A stretch of DNA of 64,000 nt from Schizophyllum amplum (Eukaryota; Basidiomycota; Agaricomycetes; Agaricales; Schizophyllaceae), in the NCBI GenBank assembly GCA_007026445.1, contig VDMD01000010.1, positions 248,001 through 312,000 on the forward strand, given 5' to 3'. This document shows, in pieces, positions 20,682-33,578 of this stretch. The notes below the pieces were generated by a model. That model was not told the DNA's origin and did not search any database. It saw only the letters and a program-made list of their open reading frames with translations. Positions within the stretch are counted from its first letter, which is position 1; the number at the start of each line of letters is the position of its first letter. The position numbers and the translations under genes were made by a program.

Positions 20682-23600
20682 CTATGCCGCCTCCCCCCGA
20701 CTCCGCGCCTCCGCGAGACTGAGCTCAATCGCAAGGCGCAGGTCATCGTCCATGTGGTCCATGTTATTTCCGCGTCGCTGCCACTATGTGGGTTGTCCAT
20801 AGCGTCGCCGTCTCGTGTGCGATACGTGCTGAGTGGTGCATGGCACCCATATCTGTGGTGCCCATGCCTCGTACGACACCATGACCTTGCGTTACATCGC
20901 CAGAGGCAGAACTCGCGACAACAGAATAGGGCGTAGTCATTGAGCGGGTTACAGGCCATATCGACGGCGGGGCAGGCGCATTAACCGACGGCGAGGCAGG
21001 CCCAGTGACCACCCAATTGTTTGATCCCGTACCCCATGCGCCGCCACTTGTCGTCCTCGCACGCGCAGCAGCGCCCGAAGCTGAGGTCGATGTAGCCCCC
21101 GTGACCGTATTCCATGCGCCAGTCCCTGCGCCCGACGAACCCCAGGCACCTGAGCCCGACGCTGACGCGGAGACCCTCCTTGTACTCGTAGTAACCGTCC
21201 TCGCCCTCGCGATGGTCCCTTTAACGCTTGGGCTCGACGCGAATGAGGCTTTTCTCGAGCTCGTCGGCGACATCTTCAGCGGCTGACTCCACGCCGAGCG
21301 CACGGATGACGAAGGACTGGCACGCATGGACGAAGACGGGGACTGCGGCGAAATGGACGGGAAGACCGCCGGGTCATCGAGGCTGGCGGGTGCTAGAGGT
21401 GGAGATGGCAGAGACGGCGAAGGATAGATAGGCTGTCCGTGTGGTGGTGAGGGGCGTCCCGACGGTGGCGAGGACGGTCCGGGCGGTGGCGAAGGACCCC
21501 CGAATGGCGAGGGACCCCCAGGTATCGACGGACCTCCCGATGAAGACGCGTACGACAGCGAAGACACGCCAGACGACCCTGGCGAGTCATCCGTGTCTAG
21601 CACCGACGAGTCGTCCACGCTTGGCGACGGCACTTCGTCGAAGTCACCCTCAAACACGCCGTCGTCCGCTGCAAACCCACGTCCATGCACCGCGGACGGG
21701 CCTGTATCGAATGCAGTCGGGCCCTCATCTACCGCCATGCTGCTCCCAAACAGCTCCGCCATCCGCTCCGCCTCCCTCTCCCTCTCCGACGCTTCCTCCC
21801 TGCTGAGCATCATGACATATTCCATCATCTCCGATTCGTCCAGACCCAGATTCTCCATTTTCGCTTGCTGCGCGAGGGCGTCCTTCCGCGCAGTGTGCTG
21901 GTCCTTCCGCGCATCGCCGTACTTGCCGGTGCGCCCATCCCCGTACTCGTCGTACATAGTCGCCATCGACTCCTGCATCTCGATCTTTTCTGAGGTGAAC
22001 GTCAGGTAAAGCCTTCACCTAGACACAATAGGCACTCACGACCAAATCGGATCCGCTCCCGTTGCGCGCGCCCCTTGTTTTTGCGGCGACAACAACGTGG
22101 CGGCTGCTCTTCGGCACATGCCCGACCTTCCACGCCAGCACTTCGTCGTTCACCGACACCAGCAGCGTTTCCTTGTCCCCCGAGAACGCGATCGCCCGCA
22201 CCGCAGACAGCGGCGACGCGTGCCCGCTCGCACTGCGCGTCTCCAACACGTCAAACGAGCGCAGCCGGTCCAGCGTCAGCGCGTCCCACACGTGGATCGC
22301 GCCGCGCGCGGAGCCCGTGACGAGGACGGCGCCATTTGATGCGAGCGCGGTGATCGCGCTGCCGTCCTCCTGCACGTCGAATGTGCGGAGGGGTGTCGTG
22401 GGAGATGTGCTTGCGCCGCTGTCCCATGCATATATGCCGACGGTGCCGAGGTTGTCTCCGGCGAGGACGAAGGGGCGTTCGGTGGGTTCGGCGGTGAAGA
22501 AGGGCGCGAGACTAGTCAAGCAAAGGCGCGGTCGCCAAAGGTTGATATGCGGACGTCAGTGTTACCGGCGATGACGATCTTGTGGAAGAATGACTGCTGG
22601 TAGTACGCAAGTAGCAGGGTGGGCGTTGACACCGTCTTGTCCGCGTGGAGGGCCAGGACTTGTGGTGCATCGTCGACTGAACTTTCCACTGGCTGCTTCG
22701 ATAGAGAGAACGCACGCGAGTCGTGCTGATGTTGTCGACGTCAAGTTCCCCGTGAAGAATGAAGCCATGCCAGACGATCACGTCTCCGTTGTTCATGACG
22801 CAGGCGACGTATCCATTGGACAGAGCTGATACGAGCTTGATGCACTTGGGTGGGATGACCGCCGACTCATCCTTCGTGGATGACCACAAGCACAAAATTG
22901 CGCTGTGCCGCTTCTGCCAAACCTTCATCCTTCCATCGTCGCCCGCGGTGACGACCATGTCGCCATCCCACGCCACGTCGACGACTGCGCCCTCGTGGTC
23001 GTCGCTGACGCTGCAGCGCGTGTAGTCAGACGCGATCTTGCCGTCCATCGCCTTCTTCGAAAGCACGATTGCGACCTGCCCATTCCGGTATCCCCAGGCG
23101 ACCTTCGCAGTAGAACCGTCCGACCCAAGCGCGCACGCCGTGACGTCGGGCGCAAACTCCATATTAGGGTTCCCGATCCCTAACCCGGCGCCTCCGCCCG
23201 ATGCGCTGAGGAAGCCCTTGACGATCTTGCCATTGAGCGGATGCGAGCGTGCTACGATGCCATAGCGCAAGGAGCACGTCAGCAGCCCGTTGTTCGGCAG
23301 CGGGTGCATCGCCCAGACGTAGGAGTGCACCGGCGAGTGCACGACGGTCGTGTTTCTAGAGCGCTGCCAGCGTCTGCCGCATGATGTCAGTATTGGTGCA
23401 CTGCGCGAGGGGATGTATGCGCACCTCCGAATCCTGTGTCGGAAGGCGAATTCGAGCCGCCAGTTCCGCTCTAGGCGTCTGAGGAGAAGGGACTTGTCGT
23501 CCTCGAGCTCCCCCTCTGGCTTGACGCCAAGGAACTGGCAGAGGAAGGCGTTGTACCACGTACTCTCGTCCTTCACGTGGGCATGGAGGAGGCTACAGGT

Positions 23601-23718
23601 CTGGCTGAGTGCGAGCAGGGACTGGGGGTCAAGGTATGAGGTGATGTGCGTGCGCGACTCGGGGGGAACGTCGCAGAGGAGGCTGCGTTTCGAGCCGACG
23701 AGGGGGGAACTGAGCCAT
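20682..23718 (-). CDS. F-box / WD40-repeat protein with C-terminal UIM
   Basis: Reading leftward from ATG 23716-23718, the protein begins with an F-box-like segment (LLCDVPPESRTHITSYLD, then LLALSQTCSLLHAHV), then a WD40 propeller (AVVDVAWDGDMVVTAGDDGRMKVW, VLAGDNLGTVGIYAWD, VLVTGSARGAIHVWDALT). A long Ser/Pro/Gly-rich disordered part follows, then a last exon MDDDLRLAIELSLAEARS matching the ubiquitin-interacting motif consensus. The last exon joins through an intron with donor gtacga and acceptor acatag; TAG is at 20682-20684. F-box/WD40 proteins are substrate receptors of SCF ubiquitin ligases; the UIM suggests binding to ubiquitin chains. Three one-base breaks interrupt the model: a C-run near 23705, near 22690 (QWKV to VDDAPQVLALH) and near 22517 (FGDRAF to SLAPFF). 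Because all fragments remain well conserved, assembly indels are likelier than a dead gene. Confidence 0.72.
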
Positions 23719-26750
<3,032 letters not shown>

Positions 26751-27059
26751 GTTGAGTGAAGGAGAGGGACAGAAGAGCCTGATGGTGGCCGGGAACAAGA
26801 GATGTGAAGGAGGCGCGAGGTGACTCCGAAAGCGAACAAGAACAATTGATCGACGATCACGCGGAGCCCGCGGACCTTGTTCTGGGCGAATGATCTTGGT
26901 ACGATTAGATTAGATTGGCACGCACACGTGCCCTGCCGAACGCGCCTCTTGTTCACGAACCGTGACGTCGAAGGATACCCTGTTTCTTTAAGCGCTCGCT
27001 CAGCACGCCCGCCGTACTGGATCTTGGTGGAATAGGCTCTGTAGCCACCTTCACGTTCC
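26751..27059. other. Divergent promoter region between DAHP synthase and the Lcl3-type gene
   Basis: About 310 bp separate the two divergent start codons. No clear TATA box or repeat is visible. Confidence 0.5.
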
Positions 27060-28496
27060 ATGCCTCTCATACCATGGCCCGCCAACAACTCCAAGGACAG
27101 CGGCGTCACCACCCAAACGAAGGTACTACATATACGGTCTTACCTTCTTATATTCCCACTGCTGAAGAGTGAACAATCTACAGGCATTTGTCGGTGATCT
27201 TCCGCCTGAGCAGCTTGCCTTTGCTGCCTTTGCTGCCGGATCACTATGTCTAGCCGCAGGCTACCGCGTACATAAACGCTACTTCCGGTCGGTCTACATC
27301 ATGTCGCGCGAAGCGTACCATCCATCGATACGCTTACTAATCTTTCTAGGCGAATACAGAACGCAGATTGGGTACGTCCAGATCTTCTTGCCCGGAAGGA
27401 ATGGATGAAGGGGCGAGTGACGAGGTAAGCTCATTTCGGTGCGCATGGTGGCCTACTGCTATCTACTTCTGACCGCTGTGGGATTCATGGCCGTATACTT
27501 CATCTGTGCTCACGACATATCAGTGTCGGCGACAACGACAACTTTCGGTTCTATCATACGCCCGGTTTCGGCTGGCGTTGGCCGCTGAAGTTCCGGCATG
27601 TGCCCACGATCACGAAGGGTATGCATCCAACCAGCGCTGTTTTGTGTCTACTCACACTATAGTGCGTACAGACTTGAAAGACCAGACTATCCACGTCCGC
27701 ATTGCCGGCGTGGACGCGCCTGAGGTGAGCTATCCTCGTTTTTCACCATCCCTTGCCTTTCCACTCTGACCGTGCGTTTGCTTGGCCATACATATATACT
27801 CACGCTACTCACAAGAACGCCCACTTTGGGCGGCCCGCGCAACCATACTCGCAGGAGGCACTCGCTTACCTGCGTGGTCGCATCCTCGGAAGGACTGTCT
27901 GGTGCCAACTGATCCGCCGTGATCAGTATGGCAGGATCGTGTCAAACGTCTGCCTGCAGCCGCGCATCCTACCCGGGAGCCTTTTCTGGGGCGTGAACCT
28001 CGCGGAGGACATGCTGCGCGCGGGTTGGGCGATCACTTATGAGCAGGTGAGGCGCATACCATCTGCCATCATTGCTACCTATATATCGTTACTCCCATTC
28101 CCACGTTTGAGATGCATATACATACTGACTCTGCTGCCAGGCCGGCGCAGAATATGGCAAGAGCGGCAAGGAAGGCTACCGCCTGCTCGAACAGGAGGCC
28201 AAGTACGCCAAACGTGGGATGTGGGCGCTCGGAGCAAACGGAGAAACACCAGCAGAGTACAAACGCAGGTGAGTGCAAGTGTACACGGGACGGTCAAGTT
28301 CAGTTTCAGAGCGCAGTGCCGACGTGCGCTCACCTTGAATGTGTTCTTCCGTTCGAGGAATGCCTGCCTGCTGACGAACAACATCAGATACGCCCAGAGC
28401 GCGGATGGTGGCGAGCCGCCTGCCAAGGCGCGCACTGTAACTAATGGAAAGGAACAGAAGCGGGGATGGTTACGGCGATTATTTGGTATGAAGTAG
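27060..28496 (+). CDS. LCL3: Lcl3-type staphylococcal-nuclease-domain endonuclease
   Basis: Eight exons join cleanly without a frame break. Exon 1 (27060-27122) encodes [14 protein letters not shown]; exon 2 starts at 27184. A hydrophobic anchor [16 protein letters not shown] lies near residues 30-50. The nuclease domain follows: [109 protein letters not shown] and a basic C-terminus. This is the fungal Lcl3 pattern: a membrane-anchored calcium-dependent nuclease-like protein, reported at mitochondria in yeast. The Arg of HVRIAG, the Glu of DAPE and the Arg of YGR match the catalytic set of staphylococcal nuclease. I place the start at ATG 27060, not at an in-frame GTG in the following intron. 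Confidence 0.9.
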
Positions 28497-28872
28497 ACGA
28501 TCACTTGCGACTTTGTACATATTTCCGCAAGCCCTAAGTATTTCACGCATGGCAGACCCTTGAGCCAGATCACAACTTTGCACAAGCATCACAGGGGCAT
28601 CACACAAATAATTGGCAGGCAGAAGGGTGGATTCCCGTATATTGCCAGTGGCGAGTCTCAATCAAGATGTGTATAGACAAAGCACGACTCTATAAGAAAA
28701 CCGCATCTTCTCGCGAATCGTCATCAAGACAGAGGCGCGAAAGAGATGCGAACGCGTCCAGGACTAGCCAAAGACGCGTAGGTCTCAAGCGGACCCTGCA
28801 GCTTGCTGAGGATCGCTATGGGAAATGACAATCAGTGTCGGATGTAGCATACAGCGACAAGGAAAACCCACT
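28497..28872. other. Convergent 3' flanks, no gene seen
   Basis: This short interval lies between the 3' ends of the Lcl3-type gene and the minus-strand AA9 gene. It contains no supported coding sequence. Confidence 0.5.
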
Positions 28873-30265
28873 TTAGAGCAGCAGACGTCCGAACTTGCCG
28901 TCACGCTTCATGCGCTGGACCATGTTCATGTTGTAGGTGGCGTGGCTCATGCAGGAATCCCTGGTCGCACCGCAGCCGGTCCAGTCGGGGTTGGGCTGCG
29001 AGGCGGCGATGCACTTGTTGAAGTCGTTCATGCAGACGTTGGCGTCAACGAGACCACCGGACGCGGCGGAGGTGGTCGCGGCGGGGGCGGAGGTGGCAAC
29101 AGAGGTCGTCGGCGCAGCAGTGGTAGCGGCAGCGCTCGACGACGGCGGCGCGGCGGCGGACGAGGATGACGGCGCGGCGGCGGACGAGGATGGCGGCGCG
29201 GCAACGGACGAGGACACGGGGGCAGCAGACGAGGACGCGGGGGCAGAAGTCGGTGCGGCGGCGGAAGTCTCAACGGCAGAGGACTCGGCCGCGGAGGTCG
29301 CAGCAACGGAGGTCTCAGCGGCGGAAGTGGCGACGACGGAGGTGGCAGCAGCCGAGGTCGACGCGGCCGCGGACGTGGACGCAGCGGCCGAGGTGGCAGC
29401 GGCCGAGGTGGCCGAGCCGGAGGACTCGCCCGCCTGCGCGGTGTCGTAGCTGGCAGAGCCGTCCCAAACCGCCGGGCCGGGGATCACGTACGTGGTCGGG
29501 TCCGCGCCGTAGATGTTGAAGACGATACCCGGCGTAGTGTCCGTGTACGTGCCCGGGAACGCGACACCCGTGGGGAGGGTCGTGTCACCGCCCGTGGCAA
29601 CAGTGACCTGCGAGCACGACGGGTAAAGCTGAATGCCGCGCCCCTGGGACGCGAGCGCGTCCGCCTCGTGCAGCGCGAGGATCTCCGCGCGGAAAAGGTA
29701 GTCACCGGAAGCGACGCTCGACGGGACCGTGAAGTCGAACTTGCCCTTGTTGGCAATGAGCTTGTCGACGGCCCACTCGCCGCCCTCGTAACCCATCTCG
29801 CCGATCTTGACCCAAACGTCGCCCTCGCCGTTGGACTCAAGGGGCGCCAAGTAACCGACAATGGGGCCCTTGTGAGAGGGGTCGATGATATCGTCGCCAC
29901 TGTTACGCGAGGTAAGACGGCTATTCAAAGGCGAAGCAAGCCATGACTTACCGGGAGTCGTGGAACCACTCCGTGGTGAGGGTAGAGCCAGCGTTGACAG
30001 AGACCTTGTCGGGAACAGCAACGTTGTTGACGTTGCACGCAACCGCGGAGCTTGTCAAGTCCTTGACCGGGCTGTTGCTGGGCGGCTGACGGATGTACTT
30101 GCCGGCACCCTCACCTAGTATCGGTCAGACAGAGCAAATGAAGGGCAACGCCATGCACGTACCCTGATCAGTGCCATCGATCCAGAGGGAGAAGACACGG
30201 GTGTGCGCAGAGACAGAGCTGAAGAGCGCGCTCGCGAGGATAGGAGCAACGAAAGAGTACTTCAT
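28873..30265 (-). CDS. AA9 lytic polysaccharide monooxygenase with Ser/Ala/Thr linker and Cys-rich tail
   Basis: The copper enzyme of this family cleaves cellulose or hemicellulose oxidatively outside the cell. A 20-residue signal peptide (MKYSFVAPILASALFSSVSA) leaves His21 as the new N-terminus, the first ligand of the histidine brace. The second His lies in TTEWFHDSR, and the axial Tyr in GIQLYPSCSQV. The family ending VAFPGTYTDTTPGIVFNIYG is complete. After the domain comes about 140 residues of Ser/Ala/Thr repeats (SAAATSAAASTSA type), then a 50-residue Cys-containing tail (NVCMNDFNKCIAASQPNPDW, GCGATRDSCMSHATYN) in place of a CBM1. Two short introns keep phase. ATG is at 30263-30265 and TAA at 28873-28875. 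A TATA-like box lies about 190 bp upstream. The very open antisense frame over the linker is a codon-bias shadow. Confidence 0.93.
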
Positions 30266-30455
30266 CGTGAATATGATGCGGTGAGGAAGGACGTGGGGGA
30301 TGAGAAAGGCTGCTGCTTGAGCTTCTGAGAGGACGTGCTGTATACAGAGAAAGACAGCGAGAGCGCTAGGCTGGCAAGTAACGAGAGAACCGGAAAACGA
30401 AAGTGGGGGGAAAGAGAGAGTGGGATTTGCTGGAGAAGTGCGGCATCGAGGGCGC

Positions 30456-30466
30456 GCTTATAAAGT
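30456..30466 (-). promoter_or_regulatory. TATA box of the AA9 gene
   Basis: The plus-strand word gcttataaagt reads as actttataagc on the gene strand, about 190 bp upstream of the ATG at 30265. Confidence 0.45.
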
Positions 30467-32058
30467 CCCTCGCCAGGGCCCGGGACGCTCGATCAGCAAG
30501 CGCCATATGTGCGTATCTGGCAACGAGTATGATGGGTTGATATCCATCGGCGGCCATGTTGTCCGTAATTGCCTCGCAGTGCCCCGCGCCGCGCATACCA
30601 TCCCACTAGAACTTGCCAGACCAAGACAGTGAGTGTCTGTTAGCTGCAGACAGGTGATGGCCTGGATTCCTCTGAGACGCCTCGCGGTGAGCATGCTGGT
30701 GTGGGCGAGAGTCGCTCCCGGAGTGCTCCCCTTAGACTGTCCTGAAAAACCGGAGAATTCAAACCCTCAAAGCCGAGGTGCCTTGACTGAACTTGACAGC
30801 AGGAAGTTGACAAGGCAACGCGCCCATGAATGGCGCCACGTGTTTTCCATTATCCGTTACTGCTGAGGTCCGTTCCTCGTTCCTTGTTGCCCGCCTTTGG
30901 GTAAGGAGGGGTAAGTAAGGGTTGCTCAGTCAGATCCGAAATGTCAGACCAAAGTTGTGAGGGACCTGACCGTGCCGAATAAATTCAGTGTCAGGAGCAA
31001 AACGCAAGTTGAAATTCCATCACGGTCACGTGTAATCGTGACGTTGTGAACCCACACACCAACTTCAATCACAGCCATGTGCAAAAATTTTTCAAAATGG
31101 TAGACCTGCTCGACGCGACGTTCATTCGCTGACGTCAGCCTCCCACGGCGCTCCCCGAGCGCGGGCCATGCGCCGAGACGACGCTGCCTACTTACCATTT
31201 GTGACCGAGTCGACGTGCGGAAGGTGGTTACTACTGACCACAAAGATCGGACTTTTCACTTCATGCAGACGTATGCGAGGCCAAGGTATGCTGGGGCAAG
31301 ACAAAGGCAGATACCAGGTCCCCCAGCAGCGATGCCGGAGCGCTGCCGAGTGGCGTGGGACGCTTACATCAGCGAATGAGCAACTCGCCGAACAGGTCTA
31401 CGATTTTGCACATGGCTGCAAATTACCCAAATCCAGCTCAAACCACACTTGCCCGGTTTGCCTGCCCCGTGCATTCACTGCATACGCCGACCTGCTGAGT
31501 TCTTCTGACAATCTACATCAAAGACGCCTATGGCTGAGATCAGGGACCAGTCTGAAGCTGGAGGACATGCCGACTACATCACATTGTATGGAAGCGCTAC
31601 GTATGCCTACAGAAACAGAATGGAGGACTAGGCATGCCGGGACAGTACATACATCGTATACCTACGCTGCCGAGCACACATACAGGGAACGGCAGCGCAG
31701 GCGTACTGGGAAGCTGCGAAGCCACATCCTGGACAGCCCTCGATACGAATATGTACGTGCGTATCCCACTCTATATCGTAGACAGAAACCACGGCTAAAA
31801 CCGCCAAAGAGTCGGCTAAGAACGTCGAACGATAAAGTGTCTAGTGATAAATAATGAGAATGAATTAGAAGGAGATGCTGTGAATGGGATTAACAACGAG
31901 GTTCAAACGATGAACACCAGGACACGACAGCAAGGCGAGGTAACGGATGCAAGGTGGAGGGGGATGCGATGATGCAAGGCTGAGGGCGATGCGGTGATGC
32001 AGGAACGGGGATGTGTGGTGTGCGGGTGGGTTGCGCGTGGGGTGTGGGGGACACGCGA
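30467..32058. other. Gene-poor interval with an imperfect inverted repeat
   Basis: No intact gene is seen. Two arms, 31072-31160 and 31337-31419, are inverted copies of each other: each contains agcgaatga, caggtctac, attttg and cacatggctg in order on opposite strands. Translations of both arms share LTSANE..EQVY, so they may be remnants of one older gene or element. The remaining open frames, such as 31168-31854, lack domain or splice support. Confidence 0.5.
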
Positions 32059-33073
32059 CTACATGACAGTGCAGGACTTGGTTGGTGGCTCTGATTGTGT
32101 GGGCGAGGTCCGCTTTTCAATTTCGCCGAGACATAAATCGAAGACTTTGTCTGCAGGGTCCGTTAGCGAAATGAAGGGGTAAAGAAGAACATGAGGTGTA
32201 GGTGAGGATACTGACCGACGTTGACGTTGTTCTTTGCGCTAGTTTCTACCCAGGCGGCATTCATTTCGTGGGCGGTCTTCTCCGCCTCGATGGAGTCGAC
32301 TTGACGGCTGGGAAAAAGGGTCAGATATTGCAAACGAGATTGTGGCAGCCAGAGTGATGAAGCTGCAACTTTTGCACCAGGTAGCACGATGGGGGCCAAT
32401 TTGTAGGGGATCGCACCTTTGCGTGAGGTCACTTTTGGCGCCCACAATGACACACGGGATGTCGGTGACGCCGCAAAAGTCGATAATCTTTTCGTAGACG
32501 ATCTTCACCATCTCCAAGGTGTTGCGTGACGTGATGGAGTAGACAAGGACGTAGCCATGGATGCCGATCTGCGAAGAGGACAGCACAGATGAAGGGAATG
32601 GAAGGCGGGCGCGTGAGCCCGACGTGCATGACATTCGAGTGAGGGGGAACGTACCGCATGTTGTGAGTTAAGAGGCGAGTATTCATCCTAAGCGTCGATC
32701 TGTAAGTGAACTGCTGCTGAGAGACTGGCGCTACAACACACACCTGACCAGCAGTATCGATGATATTCAACATGTACTCCGCGCCATTGTGCTTGACCGT
32801 CTTCTGGTGCGAGCTCTCGATAGTCGGGTAGTACGACTCCTTGAACTCGTTGTCGATGAACTGCCCTACGAGCGAGGACTTGCCTGCAATGTCCCAGCGA
32901 ACGCGTCACACGAGCGCACGCAACGCACGAGGCACGCAGAGCATGGGGGAAACGCGGGGAAGCCGTCAGCTGTGTCGTGTGAACAACGTGGGGAAGGTAT
33001 GCTGCTCACCAACAGAGCGCGACCCGAGGACGGCGATCTTGCGCTTCTTGAAGGAGTCGGCGGAGGGGGCCAT
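32059..33073 (-). CDS. rhb1: Rheb-type small GTPase
   Basis: Rheb is the membrane-anchored GTPase that activates TOR complex 1. Visible motifs in order are G1 GSRSVGKSS (residues 17-25, with the Rheb-typical Arg19), switch I YYPTIESSH, G3 DTAGQ followed by DEYSPLNSQHA, IGIHGYVLVYSITS, G4 IVGAKSDL, G5 ETSAKNN and the C-terminal CAAX box CTVM for prenylation. The switch II piece sits on a separate 33 nt exon at about 32660-32692 (donor gtacgt, acceptor gcttag) that is easy to miss; including it restores the full G3 region. The G4 motif reads AKSD rather than the usual NKxD. ATG is at 33071-33073 and TAG at 32059-32061. Several short introns keep phase throughout. Confidence 0.92.
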
Positions 33074-33578
33074 GGTGGTTGCAAAGAGGGAATGAGAGTT
33101 CGTCACGACGGGGAATGTAAAGCGGCGTAATCCGCGCATGCTGTGTGGGAGCCAGTCCACGTGGAGCCATGTGCTCATGTCTCATCCATGGCCGGCAGAT
33201 CGAGCGCTTGGCGATGGACCCACATCGTCAAACAGAGACTCCCCCAACGTTAACGTTGCAGAGCTCGTAGCTTGAAGATCGCCATCTTCATGTCTAACCA
33301 TTCCTCTCAGGTAACCTTGTCACTTTGGACCCTCCCAAGGCCGCGCTAGTCATAGCACATTCAGCGAGATCTAGCTCGGAAAATGGCTCAACTCAGGTGT
33401 AGTGTATAGCGTCAAGGTCCTATGATAAGTAACTAGCAGTCCATTGTATAGGTAGCCTGTCCATATCAAGCAAGCAAAGAGCACCATCTTTCTTCAGATC
33501 TTATCAGGCGAACGCTCTCTTGCGCTGAGGTGATCTACGTCCTGCGTCCCTTCCCCTCTATGCCTGTCTTTACCCCAT
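33074..33578. other. Rheb promoter and 3' flank of the BAR-SH3 gene
   Basis: No coding frame, repeat array or RNA gene is recognised here. Confidence 0.5.

Noticed and set aside
22516..22570. An intron with donor gtaaca and acceptor gactag in the WD40 region
   Set aside because: Its use gives the wrong phase, while reading through gives a good WD40 strand with one missing base.
27169..27408. GTG-started 79-codon frame as the start of the Lcl3-type nuclease
   Set aside because: ATG 27060 gives a family-like N-terminus and a phase-0 splice at 27122/27184.
28937..29519. Val/Ala/Glu-rich and Arg-rich frames antisense to the AA9 linker
   Set aside because: They are low-complexity shadows of the Ser/Ala/Thr repeat.
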